64,000 nucleotides of DNA, from the NCBI RefSeq assembly GCF_036320965.1, contig NC_092269.1:35205343-35269342 (forward strand), given 5' to 3'. Positions within the stretch are counted from its first letter, which is position 1. The number at the start of each line of letters is the position of its first letter. A program made the position numbers and the translations under genes. Of this stretch, positions 34,702 through 46,547 are shown piece after piece. The notes beneath the pieces are model-generated. The model ran no database searches. It was not told the origin of the DNA and saw only the letters and a program-made list of their open reading frames with translations. Origin of the DNA: Panulirus ornatus. Lineage: Eukaryota; Arthropoda; Malacostraca; Decapoda; Palinuridae.

Positions 34702-36262
34702 ATACTTTGTCTTGTCGCTGTCTCCCGCGTTTGCGAGGTAGCGCAAGGAAACAGACGAAAGAAATGGCCCAACCCCCCCCCCCCCATACACATGTATATA
34801 CATACGTCCACACACGCAAATATACATACCTACACAGCTTTCCATGGTTTACCCCAGACGCTTCACATGCCTTGATTCAATCCACTGACAGCACATCAAC
34901 CCCGGTATACCGCATCGCTCCAATTCACTCTATTCCTTGCCCTCCTTTCACCCTCCTGCATGTTCAGGCCCCAATCACACAAAATCTTTTTCACTCCATC
35001 TTTCCACCTCCAATTTGGTCTCCCTCTTCTCCTCGTTCCCTCCACCTCCGACACATATATCCTCTTGGTCAATCTTTCCTCACTCATTCTCTCCATGTGC
35101 CCAAACCACTTCAAAACACCCTCTTCTGCTCTCTCAACCACGCTCTTTTTATTTCCACACATCTCTCTTACCCTTATGTTACTTACTCGATCAAACCACC
35201 TCACACCACACATTGTCCTCAAACATCTCATTTCCAGCACATCCATCCTCCTGCGCACAACTCTATCCATAGCCCACGCCTCGCAACCATACAACATTGT
35301 TGGAACCACTATTCCTTCAAACATACCCATTTTTGCTTTCCGAGATAATGTTCTTGACTTCCACACATTCTTCAAGGCTCCCAGAATTTTCGCCCCCTCC
35401 CCCACCCTATGATCCACTTCCGCTTCCATGGTTCCATCCGCTGCCAGATCCACTCCCAGATATCTAAAACACTTCACTTCCTCCAGTTTTTCTCCATTCA
35501 AACTCACCTCCCAATTGACTTGACCCTCAACCCTACTGTAACTAATAACCTTGCTCTTATTCACATTTACTCTTAACTTTCTTCTTTCACACACTTTACC
35601 AAACTCAGTCACCAGCTTCTGCAGTTTCTCACATGAATCAGCCACCAGCGCTGTATCATCAGCAAACAACAACTGACTCACTTCCCAAGCTCTCTCATCC
35701 CCAACAGACTTCATACTTGCCCCTCTTTCCAAAACTCTTGCATTCACCTCCCTAACAACCCCATCCATAAACAAATTAAACAACCATGGAGACATCACAC
35801 ACCCCTGCCGCAAACCTACATTCACTGAGAACCAATCACTTTCCTCTCTTCCTACACGTACACATGCCTTACATCCTCGATAAAAACTTTTCACTGCTTC
35901 TAACAACTTACCTCCCACACCGTATATTCTTAATACCTTCCACAGAGCATCTCTATCAACTCTATCATATGCCTTCTCCAGATCCATAAATGCTACATAC
36001 AAATCCATTTGCTTTTCTAAGTATTTCTCACATACATTCTTCAAAGCAAACACCTGATCCACACATCCTCTACCACTTCTGAAACCACACTGCTCTTCCC
36101 CAATCTGATGCTCTGTACATGCCTTCACCCTCTCAATCAATACCCTCCCATATAATTTACCAGGAATACTCAACAGACTTATACCTCTGTAATTTGAGCA
36201 CTCACTCTTATCCCCTTTGCCTTTGTACAATGGCACTATGCACGCATTCCGCCAATCCTCAG
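34702..36262 (-). mobile_element. LINE-A copy with the longest uninterrupted RT frame
   Basis: From 36262 down to 34896 the - strand is open over about 455 codons of element sequence: EDWRNACIVPLYKGKGDKSE, NYRGISLLSIPGKLYGRVLI, EEQCGFRSGRGCVDQVFALK, AFMDLEKAYDRVD, GLRQGCVMSPWLFNLFMDG, LLFADDTALVADSCEK and the complete Arg-rich C-terminus to the stop. Both palm Asp sites are intact. The short UTR follows. The endonuclease and first RT blocks are missing. The frame remains open into the upstream UTR only by chance. Confidence 0.9.
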
Positions 36263-36616
36263 GCTTTGTTGCTGTCTCCCTCGTTTGCGAGGTAGCGCAA
36301 GGAAACAGACGAAAGAAATGGCCCAACCCACCCCATACACATGTATATACATACGTCCACACACGCAAATATACATACCTACTCAGCTTTCCATGGTTTA
36401 CCCCAGACGCTTCACATGCCCTGATTCAATCCACTGACAGCACGTCAACCCCGGTATACCACATCGATCCAATTCACCCTATTCCTTGCCCTCCTTTCAC
36501 CCTCCTGCATGTTCAGGCCCTGATCACACAAAATCTTTTTCACTCCATCTTTCCACCTCCAATTTGGTCTCCCACTTCTCCTCGTTCCCTCCACCTCCGA
36601 CACATATATCCTCTTG
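36263..36616 (-). mobile_element. LINE-A 3' fragment, short UTR form
   Basis: Antisense piece from KRIYVSEVEG to the 3' end. Its 3' end abuts the truncated 5' end of the copy at 34702-36262 with no tail between them. Confidence 0.8.
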
Positions 36617-36660
36617 GTTTCCTTGCGCTACCTCGCAAACACGGGAGACAGCGACAAAGC
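36617..36660 (+). mobile_element. LINE-A 3' tip
   Basis: GTTTCCTTGCGCTACCTCGC ... GCGACAAAGCAAAAAAAA only, which makes an inversion against the antisense fragment. Confidence 0.65.
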
Positions 36661-36667
36661 AAAAAAA

Positions 36668-37331
36668 ATGTGTGGAAGTCGAGAACATTATCTCGGAAAG
36701 CAAAAATGGGTATGTTTGAAGGAATAGTGGTTCCAACAATGTTGTATGGTTGCGAGGCGTGGGCTATGGATAGAGTTGTGCGTAGGAGGATGGATGTGCT
36801 GGAAATGAGATGTTTGTGGACAATGTGTGGTGTGAGGTGGTTTGATCGAGTGAGTAACGTAAGGGTAAGAGAGATGTGTGGAAATAAAAAGAGCGTGGTT
36901 GAGAGAGCAGAAGAGGGTGTTTTGAAGTGGTTTGGGCACATGGAGAGGATGAGTGAGGAAAGATTGACCAAGAGGATATATGTGTCGGAGGTGGAGGGAA
37001 CAAGGAGAAGAGGGAGACCAAATTGGAGGTGGAAAGATGGAGTGAAAATGATTTTGTGTGATCGGGGCCTGAGCATGCAGGAGGGTGAAAGGAGGGCAAG
37101 GAATAGAGTGAATTGGAGCGATGTGGTATACCGGGGTTGACGTGCTGTCAGTGGATTGAAGCAGGGCATGTGAAGCGTCTGGGGTAAACCATGGAAAGCT
37201 GTGTAGGTATGTATATTTGCGTGTGTGGACGTATGTATATACATGTGTATGGGGGTGGGTTGGCCCATTTCTTTCGTCTGTTTCCTTGCGCTACCTCGCA
37301 AACGCGGGAGACAGCGACAGAGTATAATAAA
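36668..37331 (+). mobile_element. LINE-A copy, C-terminal, short UTR form
   Basis: Starts at NVWKSRTLSRK and is open to VVYRG, followed by the short UTR and an A-run into (TA)n. Confidence 0.88.
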
Positions 37332-37333
37332 AA

Positions 37334-37341
<8 letters not shown>

Positions 37342-37364
<23 letters not shown>

Positions 37365-37367
37365 TAT
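37342..37367. repeat. (TA)n tail
   Basis: Short TA tract between two sense LINE-A copies. Confidence 0.85.
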
Positions 37368-39345
37368 AAACAGAGAAGAGGTAGTAAAAGCTTTGCGGAA
37401 GATGAAAGCCGGCAAGGCAGCAGGTTTGGATGGTATTGCAGTGGAATTTATTAAAAAAGGGGGTGACTGTATTGTTGACTGGTTGGTAAGGTTATTTAAT
37501 GTATGTATGACTCATGGTGAGGTGCCTGAGGATTGGCAGAATGCGTGCATAGTGCCATTGTACAAAGGCAAAGGGGATAAGAGTGAGTGCTCAAATTACA
37601 GAGGTATAAGTTTGTTGAGTATTCCTGGCAAATTATATGGGAGGGTATTGATTGAGAGGGTGAAGGCATGTACAGAGCATCAGATTGGGGAAGAGCAGTG
37701 TGGTTTCAGAAGTGGTAGAGGATGTGTGGATCAGGTGTTTGCTTTGAAGAATGTATGTGAGAAATACTTAGAAAAGCAAATGGATTTGTATGTAGCATTT
37801 ATGGATCTGGAGAAGGCATATGATAGAGTTGATAGAGATGCTCTGTGGAAGGTATTAAGAATATATGGTGTGGGAGGCAAGTTGTTAGAAGCAGTGAAAA
37901 GTTTTTATCGAGGATGTAAGGCATGTGTACGTGTAGGAAGAGAGGAAAGTGATTGGTTCTCAATGAATGTAGGTTTGCGGCAGGGGTGTGTGATGTCTCC
38001 ATGGTTGTTTAATTTGTTTATGGATGGGGTTGTTAGGGAGGTGAATGCAAGAGTTTTGGAAAGAGGGGCAAGTATGAAGTCTGTTGGGGATGAGAGAGCT
38101 TGGGAAGTGAGTCAGTTGTTGTTCGCTGATGATACAGCGCTGGTGGCTGATTCATGTGAGAAACTGCAGAAGCTGGTGACTGAGTTTGGTAAAGTGTGTG
38201 AAAGAAGAAAGTTAAGAGTAAATGTGAATAAGAGCAAGGTTATTAGTTACAGTAGGGTTGAGGGTCAAGTCAATTGGGAGGTGAGTTTGAATGGAGAAAA
38301 ACTGGAGGAAGTGAAGTGTTTTAGATATCTGGGAGTGGATCTGGCAGCGGATGGAACCATGGAAGCGGAAGTGGATCATAGGGATGGGGGAGGGGGCGAA
38401 AATTCTGGGAGCCTTGAAGAATGTGTGGAAGTCGAGAACATTATCTCGGAAAGCAAAAATGGGTATGTTTGAAGGAATAGTGTTTCCAACAATGTTGTAT
38501 GGTTGTGAGGCGTGGACTATGGATAGAGTTGTGCGCAGGAGGATGGATGTGCTGGAAATGAGATGTTTGAGGACAATGTGTGGTGTGAGGTGGTTTGATC
38601 GAGTAAGTAACGTAAGGGTAAGAGAGATGTGTGGAAATAAAAAGGGCGTGGTTGAGAGAGCAGAAGAGGGTGTTTTGAAATGGTTTGGGCACATGGAGAG
38701 AATGAGTGAGGAAAGATTGACCAAGAGGATATATGTGTTGGAGGTGGAAGGAACGAGAAGTGGGAGACCAAATTGGAGGTGGAAAGATGGAGTGAAAAAG
38801 ACTTTGAGTGATTGTGGCCTGAACATGCAGGAGGGTGAAAGGCGGGCAAGGAGTAGAGTGAATTAGATCAATGTGGTATACCAGGGTCGACATGGTGTTA
38901 ATGGATTGAATTAGGGCATGTAAAGCGTCTGCGGTAAACCATGGAAAGTTCTGTAGGGCCTGGATGTGGAAAGGGAGCTGTGGTTTCGGTGCATTATTAC
39001 ATGACAGCTAGAGACTGAGTGTGAACGAATGGGGCCTTTGTTGTCTTTTCCCAGTGCTACCTCGCACACATGATGGGGGAGGTGGATGTTATTCCATGTG
39101 TGGCGAGGTGGCGATGGGAATAAATAAAGGCAGACAGTATGAATTATGTACATGTGTATATATGTATATGTCTGTGTGTGTATATATATGTGTACATTGA
39201 GATGTATAGGTATGTATATTTGAGTGTGTGGATGTGTATGTATATACATGTGTATGTGGGTGGGTTGGGCCATTTCTTTCATCTGTTTCCTTGTGCTACC
39301 TCGCAAACACGGGAGACGGCGACAAAGCAAAATAAATAAAATAAA
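37368..39345 (+). mobile_element. LINE-A copy, RT to end, long 3' UTR form
   Basis: Starts at NREEVVKALRKMKAGKAAGL and is open through all RT blocks, including AFMDLEKAYDRVD and LLFADDTALVADSCEK. An A insertion near 38384 (CATAGGGATGGGGG) then shifts the frame. The second frame (38351-38866) continues to a premature TAG at the position of the Trp in NWIDVV. It carries a GTR-SGRPNW one-codon deletion shared with the copies at 41297 and 48479. Confidence 0.9.
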
Positions 39346-39353
39346 TAAAATAA

Positions 39354-41075
39354 ATGACTCATGGTGAGGTGCCTGAGGATTGGCGGAATGCTTGCATAGT
39401 GCCATTGTACAAAGGCAAAGAGGATAAAAGTGAGTGCTTAAATTACATAGGTATAAGTTTGAGTATTCTTGGGAAATTATATGGGAGGGTATTGATTGAG
39501 AGGGTGAAGGCATGTACAGAGCATCAGATTGGGGAAGAGCAATGTGGTTTCAGAAGTAGTAGAGGATGTGTGGATCAGGTGTTTGCTTTGAAGAATGTAT
39601 GTGAGAAATACTTAGAAAAGCAAATGGATTTGTATGTAGCATTTATGTATCTGGAGAAGGCATATGATAGAGTTGATAGAGATGCTCTTGGAAGGTATTA
39701 AGAATATATGGTGTGGGAGGCAAGTTGTTAGAAGCATTGAAAAGCTTTTATCAAGGATGTAAGGCATGTGTATGTGTTGGAAGAGAGGAAAGTGATTGGT
39801 TCTCAGTGAATGTAGGTTTGCGGCAGGGTAGTGTGTTGTCTCCATGGTTGTTTAATTTGTTTATGGATGGGGTTGTTAGGGAGGTGAATGCAAGAGTTTT
39901 GGAAGTCAGTTGTTCACTGATGATACAGTGCTGGTGGCTGATTCATGTGAGAAACTGCAGAAGCTGATGACTGAGTTTGGTAAAGTGTGTGAAAGAAGAA
40001 AGCTGAGAGTAAATGTGAATAAGAGCAAGGTTATTAGGTACAGTAGGGTTGAGGGACAAGTCAGTTAGGAGGTAAGTTTGAATGGAGAAAAACTGGAGGA
40101 AGTGAAATGTTTCAGATACATGGGAGTGGATTTAGCAGTGGATGGAACCATGGAAGTGGATGTGAATCATAGGGTGGGGGAGGGGGCGAAAGTTCTGGGA
40201 GCGTTGAAGAATGTGTGGCAGTCGAGAACATTATCTTGGAAAGCAAAAATGGGTATGTTTGAAGGAATAGTGGTTCCAACAGTGTTATATGGTTGCGAGG
40301 CATGGGCTAGAGATAGAGTTGTCCGGAGGAGGGTGGATGTATTGGAAATGATATGTTTGAGGACAATATGTGGTGTGAGGTGGTTTGATCGAGTAAGTAA
40401 TAACAGAGTAGGAGAGATGTGTGGTGATAAAAAGAGTGTGGTTGAGAGAGCTGAAGAGGGTGTTTTGAATTGGTTTGGTCAAATGGAGAGAATGAGTGAG
40501 GAAAGATTGAAGAAGAGGATATATGTGTGAGAGGTGGAGGGAACGAGGAGAAGTGGGAGACCAAATTGGAAGTGGAAAGATGGAGTGAAAAAGATTTTGA
40601 GTGATCGGGGCCTGAACATGCATGAGGGTGAAAGGCGTGCAAGGAATAGAGTGAATTGGAACGATGTGGTATACCGGGGTCGACATGCTGTCAATAGATT
40701 GAACCAGGGCATGTGAAGCGTCTGGGGTAAACCGTGGAAAGTTCTGTGGGGTCTGGATGTGGAAAGAGAGCTGTGGTTTTGGTGCATTATACATGACAGC
40801 TAGAGACTGAGTGTGAACGAATGGGGCCTTTGTTGTCTTTTCCTAGTGCCACCTCATGCGCATGCGGGGGAAGGGGGTTGTCATTTCATGTGTGGCGGGG
40901 TGGCGACGGGAATGAATAAGGGCAGACAGTATGAATTATGTACATTTGTATATATGTATATGTCTGTGTGTGTGTATGTATGTATATGTTGAGATGTATA
41001 GGTATGTATATGTGCTGTGTTCATCTGTTTCCTTGTGCTACCTCGCTGATGCGGGAGACAGTGACGAAGTATAAT
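39354..41075 (+). mobile_element. LINE-A copy, older, long 3' UTR form
   Basis: Starts at MTHGEVPEDWRNACIVPLYK. It is broken by a small deletion near 39690, by loss of the MKSVGDERAW block near 39905, and by stops at 40065 and 40527. The long UTR ends at about 41073. Confidence 0.85.
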
Positions 41076-41096
41076 AGATATTTAGATATTTAGATA

Positions 41097-41215
41097 TTTC
41101 AAAAGAAGGAACAGAGAATTGGGCCAGGTGAGGGTATTCCCTCAAAGGCCCAGTCCTCTGTTCTTAACGCTACCTCGCTAATGCGGGAAATGGCAAATAG
41201 TTTGAAAGAAAAAAG
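41097..41215 (+). mobile_element. SINE-1, 5'-truncated
   Basis: Sense copy from TTTCAAAAGAAGGAACAG to GGCAAATAGTTTGAAAGAAA, then (TA)n. Confidence 0.85.
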
Positions 41216-41216
41216 A

Positions 41217-41218
<2 letters not shown>

Positions 41219-41288
<70 letters not shown>

Positions 41289-41296
41289 TTTTTTTT
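41219..41296. repeat. (TA)n tract and T-run
   Basis: TA tract of about 54 bp and a run of about 25 T joining a SINE-1 tail to an antisense LINE-A tail. Confidence 0.9.
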
Positions 41297-42979
41297 GCTT
41301 TGTCGCTGTCTCCCGCGTTTGCGAGGTAGCGCAAGGAAACAGATGAAAGAAATGGCCCAACCCACCCCCATACACATGTATATACATACACGTCCACACA
41401 CGCAAATATACATACCTACACAGCTTTCCATGGTTTACCCCAGACGCTTCACATGCCCTGATTCAATCCACTGACAGCACGTCAACCCCGGTATACCACA
41501 TCGATCCAATTCACTCTATTCCTTGCCTGCCTTTCACCCTCCTTTATGTTCAGGCCCCGATCACTCAAAATCTTTTTCACTCCATCTTTCCACCTCCAAT
41601 TTGGTCTCCCACTTCTCGTTCCCACCACCTCCGACACATATATCCTCTTGGTCAATCTTTCCTCACTCATTCTCTCCATGTGCCCAAACCATTTCAAAAC
41701 ACCCTCTTCTGCTCTCTCAACCACGCTCTTTTTATTTCCACACATCTCTCTTACCCTTACATTACTTACTCGATCAAACCACCTCACACCACACATTGTC
41801 CTCAAACATCTCATTTCCAGCACATCCACCCTCCTGCGCACAACTCTATCCATAGCCCACGCCTCGCAACCATACAACATTTTTGGAACCACTATTCCTT
41901 CAAACATACCCATTTTTGCTTTCCGAGATACTGTTCTCGACTTCCACACATTCTTCAACCCTCCCAGAACTTTCGCCCCCTCCCCCACCCTATGATTCAC
42001 TTCCACTTCTATGGTTCCATCTGCTGCCAAATCCATTCCCAGATATCTAAAACACTTCACTTCCTCCAGTTTTTCTCCATTCAAACTCACCTCCTAATTG
42101 ACTTGACCCTCAACCCTATTGTACCTAATAACCTTGCTCTTATTCACATTTACTCTCAGCTTTCTTCTTTCACACACTTTACCAAACTCAGTCACCAGCT
42201 TCTGCAGTTTCTCACATGAATCAGCCACCAGCGCTGTATCATCAGCAAGCAACAACTGACTCACTTCCCAAGCTCTCTCATCCCCAACAGACTGCATACT
42301 TGCCCCTCTTTCCAAAACTCTTGCATTCACCTCCCTAACAACCCCATCCATAAACAAATTAAACAACCCTGGAGACATCACACACCCCATCCGCATACCT
42401 ACATTCACTGAGAACCAATCACTTTCCTCTCTTCCTACACGTACACATGCCTTACATCCTCGATAAAAACTTTTCACTGCTTCTAACAACTTACCTCCCA
42501 CACCGTATATTCTTAATACCTTCCACAGAGCATCTCTATCAACTCTATCATATGCCCTCTCCAAATCCATAAATGCTACATACAAATCCATTTGCTTTTC
42601 TAAGTATTTTTCACATACATACTTCAAAGCAAACACCTGATCCTCACATCCTCTACCACTTCTGAAACCACACTGCTCTTCCCCAGTCTGATGCTCTGTA
42701 CATGCCTTCACCCTCTCAATCAATACCCTCCCATATAGTTTACCAGGAATACTCGATAAACTTATACCTATGCAATTTGAGCACTCACCTTTGTCCCCTT
42801 TGCCTTTGTACAATGGCACTATGCACGCATCCCGCCAATCCTCAGGCACCTCACCATGAATCATACATACATTAGATAACCTTACCAGCCTGTCAACAAT
42901 ACAGTCACCCCCTTTTTTAATAAATTCCACTGCAATACCATCCAAACCTGCTGCCTTGCTGGCTTTCATCTTCCGCAAA
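41297..42979 (-). mobile_element. LINE-A copy, nearly intact RT, one stop
   Basis: On the - strand one frame runs from MRKMKASKAAGLDGIAVEF (42978) to YNRVEGQVN. A TAG at the next codon (Trp in the family) separates it from the second in-frame part, MSLNGEKLEEVKCFRYLGMD to VVYRG. The palm motifs AFMDLERAYDRVD and LLLADDTALVAD are kept. Short UTR. Confidence 0.9.
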
Positions 42980-43004
42980 GATATATATATATATATATAT
43001 GTAA

Positions 43005-43520
43005 TGCCACACTTATTTATATCCTGCTCTAGGAGATCCTTCTATCCTTGTGAAACTTTTGCAGTGCTAAGGAAGCTGGCCACATTCTCTGTGTGAGACA
43101 ATAGGTCATATAGTGTGGTAATGTGTGCACTTATGTGTAGGGAGAGTGTAGGGCATTTGAGAGGTGTTTGGTGTCTTTGTTGTGGTATTTGTATTGTGGA
43201 CATAAAGGGTCATGGAATACAGTATGATGAAATGATTATTGCGATGATGTAGGGATGGGTGATGTCCAAAGTATAAACAGAAATAAAGGGACTTGTATTT
43301 GTGTGGGGAATGGCTTCAAATGGGCATATGTCCTGTGGGATGGAGTTTGAAACTGAGTTAGAGGGACAGTTGTTGAGTGCTTGTCAAGTTACTTCATTGT
43401 GTACATTTTGTTAGTTATATTTTTTTGGGGTGGGGGATCTGTGAGTGAGGGGTGCTGAAGTGTGTATGTATGTTTAGGCAGTGCTTAAATTGTAAATTAT
43501 TTACAAGATATTGAAAATGA
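43005..43520 (-). mobile_element. Jockey-like LINE remnant, second copy
   Basis: Shares GTGCTTGTCARGT, CATTGTGTA and GGGGATCTGTGAGT-type landmarks with 9700-9900. No open frame. Confidence 0.35.
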
Positions 43521-43769
43521 GTAGGTTGGGGGTCTGGGGTTCTTGCCCTCCTGTGAAAATTGTGAAAAAAGTAATTATGATAATGCATAATGCTACAGTC
43601 CGATGCCTTTTGAGGGAATGATATGCTGCAGAATCATTTGTAAGTTTTAGGTTGATGTTAAAGCATATCTTATTCATTTAAAAAGAGGGTGGTTATTTGA
43701 TTCTGAGTTAACATGATGGATACCATTCTTAGTTAAATGAGGGAATGCTGTCAACCCTCAATTTGATCC

Positions 43770-43960
43770 CTGCATATAGGTATTACTGGACTCCATATGT
43801 ATGAGGTTACACTGCAAGTGAAAAGTCACCCATAGTAAGGCTGTGTCTTTGGGACTACAGTCTTGTAAGGGAACTTACTCCAAAGGAGTCATCACTTCCC
43901 TGCTGCTGGAAGTAATGCAGTCTTGGGCTGCAGGAACCTTAGGAAAGGAGGTCCTGGGTA
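43770..43960 (+). mobile_element. SINE-2
   Basis: Landmarks GGACTCCATATGTATGAGG, CACTGCAAGTGAAAAGTCACC, TAAGGCTGTGTC and CTCCAAAGGAGTCATCA, followed downstream by an AATAGTAATGATG-like tail. Confidence 0.6.
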
Positions 43961-44039
43961 ACTAGAGGATGCCTTTTTTAGAAAGGGATCATTGGGAATT
44001 TTAGATAGAAATAGTAATGATGAAAAATATAATGATATT

Positions 44040-44205
44040 TATTTATTATACTTTGTCACTGTCTCCCGCGTTAGCGAGGTAGCGCATGGAAACAAATGAA
44101 AGAATTGCCCAACCCACCCACATACACATGTATATACATACACGTCCACACATGCACATATACATCCCTATGCATTTCAAAATATACATATACATATATA
44201 TATAT
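44040..44205 (-). mobile_element. LINE-A 3' UTR fragment
   Basis: Antisense long-form UTR end only, terminating in a short (TA)n. Confidence 0.7.
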
Positions 44206-44235
44206 ATATTTTGTTTTTTTTCTTTTTTTTTTTTT

Positions 44236-45293
44236 ATACCTCGTCGCTGTCTCCCGCGGTTGCGAGGTAGCGCAAGGAAACAGACGAAAGAAATGGCCCA
44301 ACCCCCCCCATACACATGTACATACACACGTCCACACACGCAAATATACATACCTACACAGCTTTCCATGGTTTACCCCAGACGCTTCACATGCCTTGAT
44401 TCAATCCACCGACAGCACGTCAACCCCTGTATACCACATCGCTCCAATTCACTCTATTCCTTGCCCTCCTTTCACCCTCCTGCATGTTCAGGCCCCGATC
44501 ACACAAAATCCTTTTCACTCCATCTTTCCACCTCCAATTTGGTCTCCCTCTTCTCCTCGTTCCCTCCACCTCCGACACATATATCCTCTTGGTCAATCTT
44601 TCCTCACTCATTCTCTCCATGTGCCCAAACCATTTCAAAACACCCTCTTCTGCTCTCTCAACCACGCTCTTTTTATTTCCACACATCTCTCTTACCCTTA
44701 CGTTACTTACTCGATCAAACCACCTCACACCACACATTGTCCTCAAACATCTCATTTCCAGCACATCCATCCTCCTGCGCACAACTCTATCCATAGTCCA
44801 CGCCTCGCAACCATACAAAATTGTTGGAACCACTATTCCTTCAAACATACCCATTTTTGCTTTCCGAGATAATGTTCTCGACTTCCACACATTCTTCAAG
44901 GCTCCCAGAATTTTCGCCCCCTCCCCCACCCTATGATCCACTTCCGCTTCCATGGTTCCATCCGCTGCCAGATCCACTCCCAGATTTCTAAAACACTTCA
45001 CTTCCTCCAGTTTTTCTCCATTCAAACTCGCCTCCCAATTGAATTGACCCTCAACCCTACTGTACCTAATAACCTTGCTCTTATTCACATTTACTCTTAA
45101 CTTTCTTCTTTCACACACTTTACCAAACTCAGTCACCAGCTTCTGCAGTTTCTCACATGAATCAGCCACCAGCGCTGTATCATCAGCGAACAACAACTGA
45201 CTCACTTCCCAAGCTCTCTCATCCCCAACAGACTTCATACTTGCCCCTCTTTCCAAAACTCTTGCATTCACCTCCCTAACAACCCCATCCATA
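44236..45293 (-). mobile_element. LINE-A copy, 3' segment of a twin-primed insertion
   Basis: Open for 290 codons from MDGVVREVNARVLERG (45292) to VVYRG, then the short UTR. Its 5' boundary abuts an inverted segment that ends at WLFN, the residues immediately upstream in the element. Confidence 0.9.
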
Positions 45294-45834
45294 TTGTATT
45301 GTTGACTGGTTGTTAAGGTTATTTAATGTATGTATGACTCATGGTGAGGTGCCTGAGGATTGGCGGAATGCGTGCATAGTGCCATTGTACAAACGCAAAG
45401 GGGATAAGAGTGAGTGCTCAAATTACAGAGGTATAAGTTTGTTGAGTATTCCTGGTAAATTATATGTGAGGATATTGATTGAGAGGGTGAAGGCATGTAC
45501 AGAGCATCAGATTGGGGAAGAGCAGTGTGGTTTCAGAAGTGGTAGAGGATGTGTGGATCAGGTGTTTGCTTTGAAGAATGTATGTGAGAAATACTTAGAA
45601 AAGCAAATGGATTTGTATGTAGCATTTATGGATCTGGAGAAGGCATATGATAGAGTTGATAGAGATGCTCTGTGGAAGGTATTAAGAATATATGGTGTGG
45701 GAGGCAAGTTGTTAGAAGCAGTGAAAAGTTTTTATCGCGGATGTAAGGCATGTGTACGTGTAGGAAGAGAGGAAAGTGATTGGTTCTCAGTGAATGTAGG
45801 TTTGCGGCAGGGGTGTGTGAAGTCTCCATGGTTG

Positions 45835-45840
<6 letters not shown>
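45294..45840 (+). mobile_element. LINE-A inverted 5' segment of the twin-primed insertion
   Basis: Sense segment from the IVDWLVRLFNVCMTHGE region (frame shifted at the very start) through AFMDLEKAYDRVD to CVKSPWLFN, where it runs into (TA)n at 45840. Confidence 0.88.
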
Positions 45841-45867
<27 letters not shown>

Positions 45868-45870
<3 letters not shown>

Positions 45871-46112
45871 TTTTTTTTCATACTATTCGCCATTTCCCGC
45901 ATTAGCAAGGTAGCGTTTAGAACAGAGGACTGGGCCTTTGAGGGAATATCATCACCTGGCCCCCTTCTCTGTTCCTTCTTTTGGAGAAAAAAAAAGAAAG
46001 AAAAAATGAGAGGGGAGGATTTCCAGCCCCCCGCTCCCTTCCCTTTTAGTCGCCTTCTACGACACGCAGGGAATACGTGGGAAGTATTCTTTCTCCCCTA
46101 TCCCCAGGGATA
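45868..46112 (-). mobile_element. SINE-1, full length
   Basis: Antisense copy from CATACTATTCGCCATTTCCC to TTTCTCCCCTATCCCCAGGG. The internal A-rich spacer is expanded. Confidence 0.85.
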
Positions 46113-46228
46113 CATACACAGACATATACATATATACACATGTACATAATTCATACTTGCTGCCTTTATTCATTCCCGTTGCCACCCCACCACACATGAA
46201 ATGAGGCAGCGCTAGGAAAAGGCAACAC
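46113..46228 (-). mobile_element. LINE-A long-form UTR fragment
   Basis: Antisense UTR (ACAGACATATACATATATAC ... TTCATTCCCGTTGCCACCCC). Confidence 0.6.
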
Positions 46229-46547
46229 ATTAATATAGTGCATACGAATGCACACTTTCATAGAATACATAATACCCTCCAACAACACGGACTTGAAACC
46301 AGGACCTTTGTGTGGTAGTTGGGAACCCTAACCTCTTGGCTATGATCACCCCTAATAGGAAAATGACCATTCGATTACAAGTAATCTAATATCCTTTGTC
46401 TCATCCATGAGCAACAGGGTCTAGACCTGTCAAATCCCATTAGACTCACATTACTAGCAACTAGCATTTTACAGAACCTTATTGTACAAATGCTGAGGTA
46501 TATGAACATGAATATAGTGCATATGAACGTGCACTTACATAAAACAC
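46229..46547. other. Unrecognised sequence beside the foldback element
   Basis: No gene is seen. The short word AATATAGTGCATA(C/T)GAA occurs twice (about 46234 and 46511), which suggests an internal duplication. Confidence 0.3.

Noticed and set aside
36217..37140. Open frame of 307 codons mixing antisense UTR peptide with LINE-A C-terminus
   Set aside because: It crosses an inversion between two element copies. The N-terminal part is an antisense artefact.
37225..38472. Open frame of 415 codons starting in a UTR and continuing through (TA)n into the RT
   Set aside because: It is a chance read-through across two separate LINE-A insertions. The first 45 codons or so are UTR and YIYIYI from the TA tract.
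44096..44872. Long + strand open frame rich in Pro, His, Ser and Thr (PPHTHVHTHVHTRK-type), and similar frames opposite every LINE-A copy
   Set aside because: These are the antisense of the LINE-A C-terminus and UTR. The same peptide recurs wherever a copy lies on the other strand, and the coding sense is the RT side.
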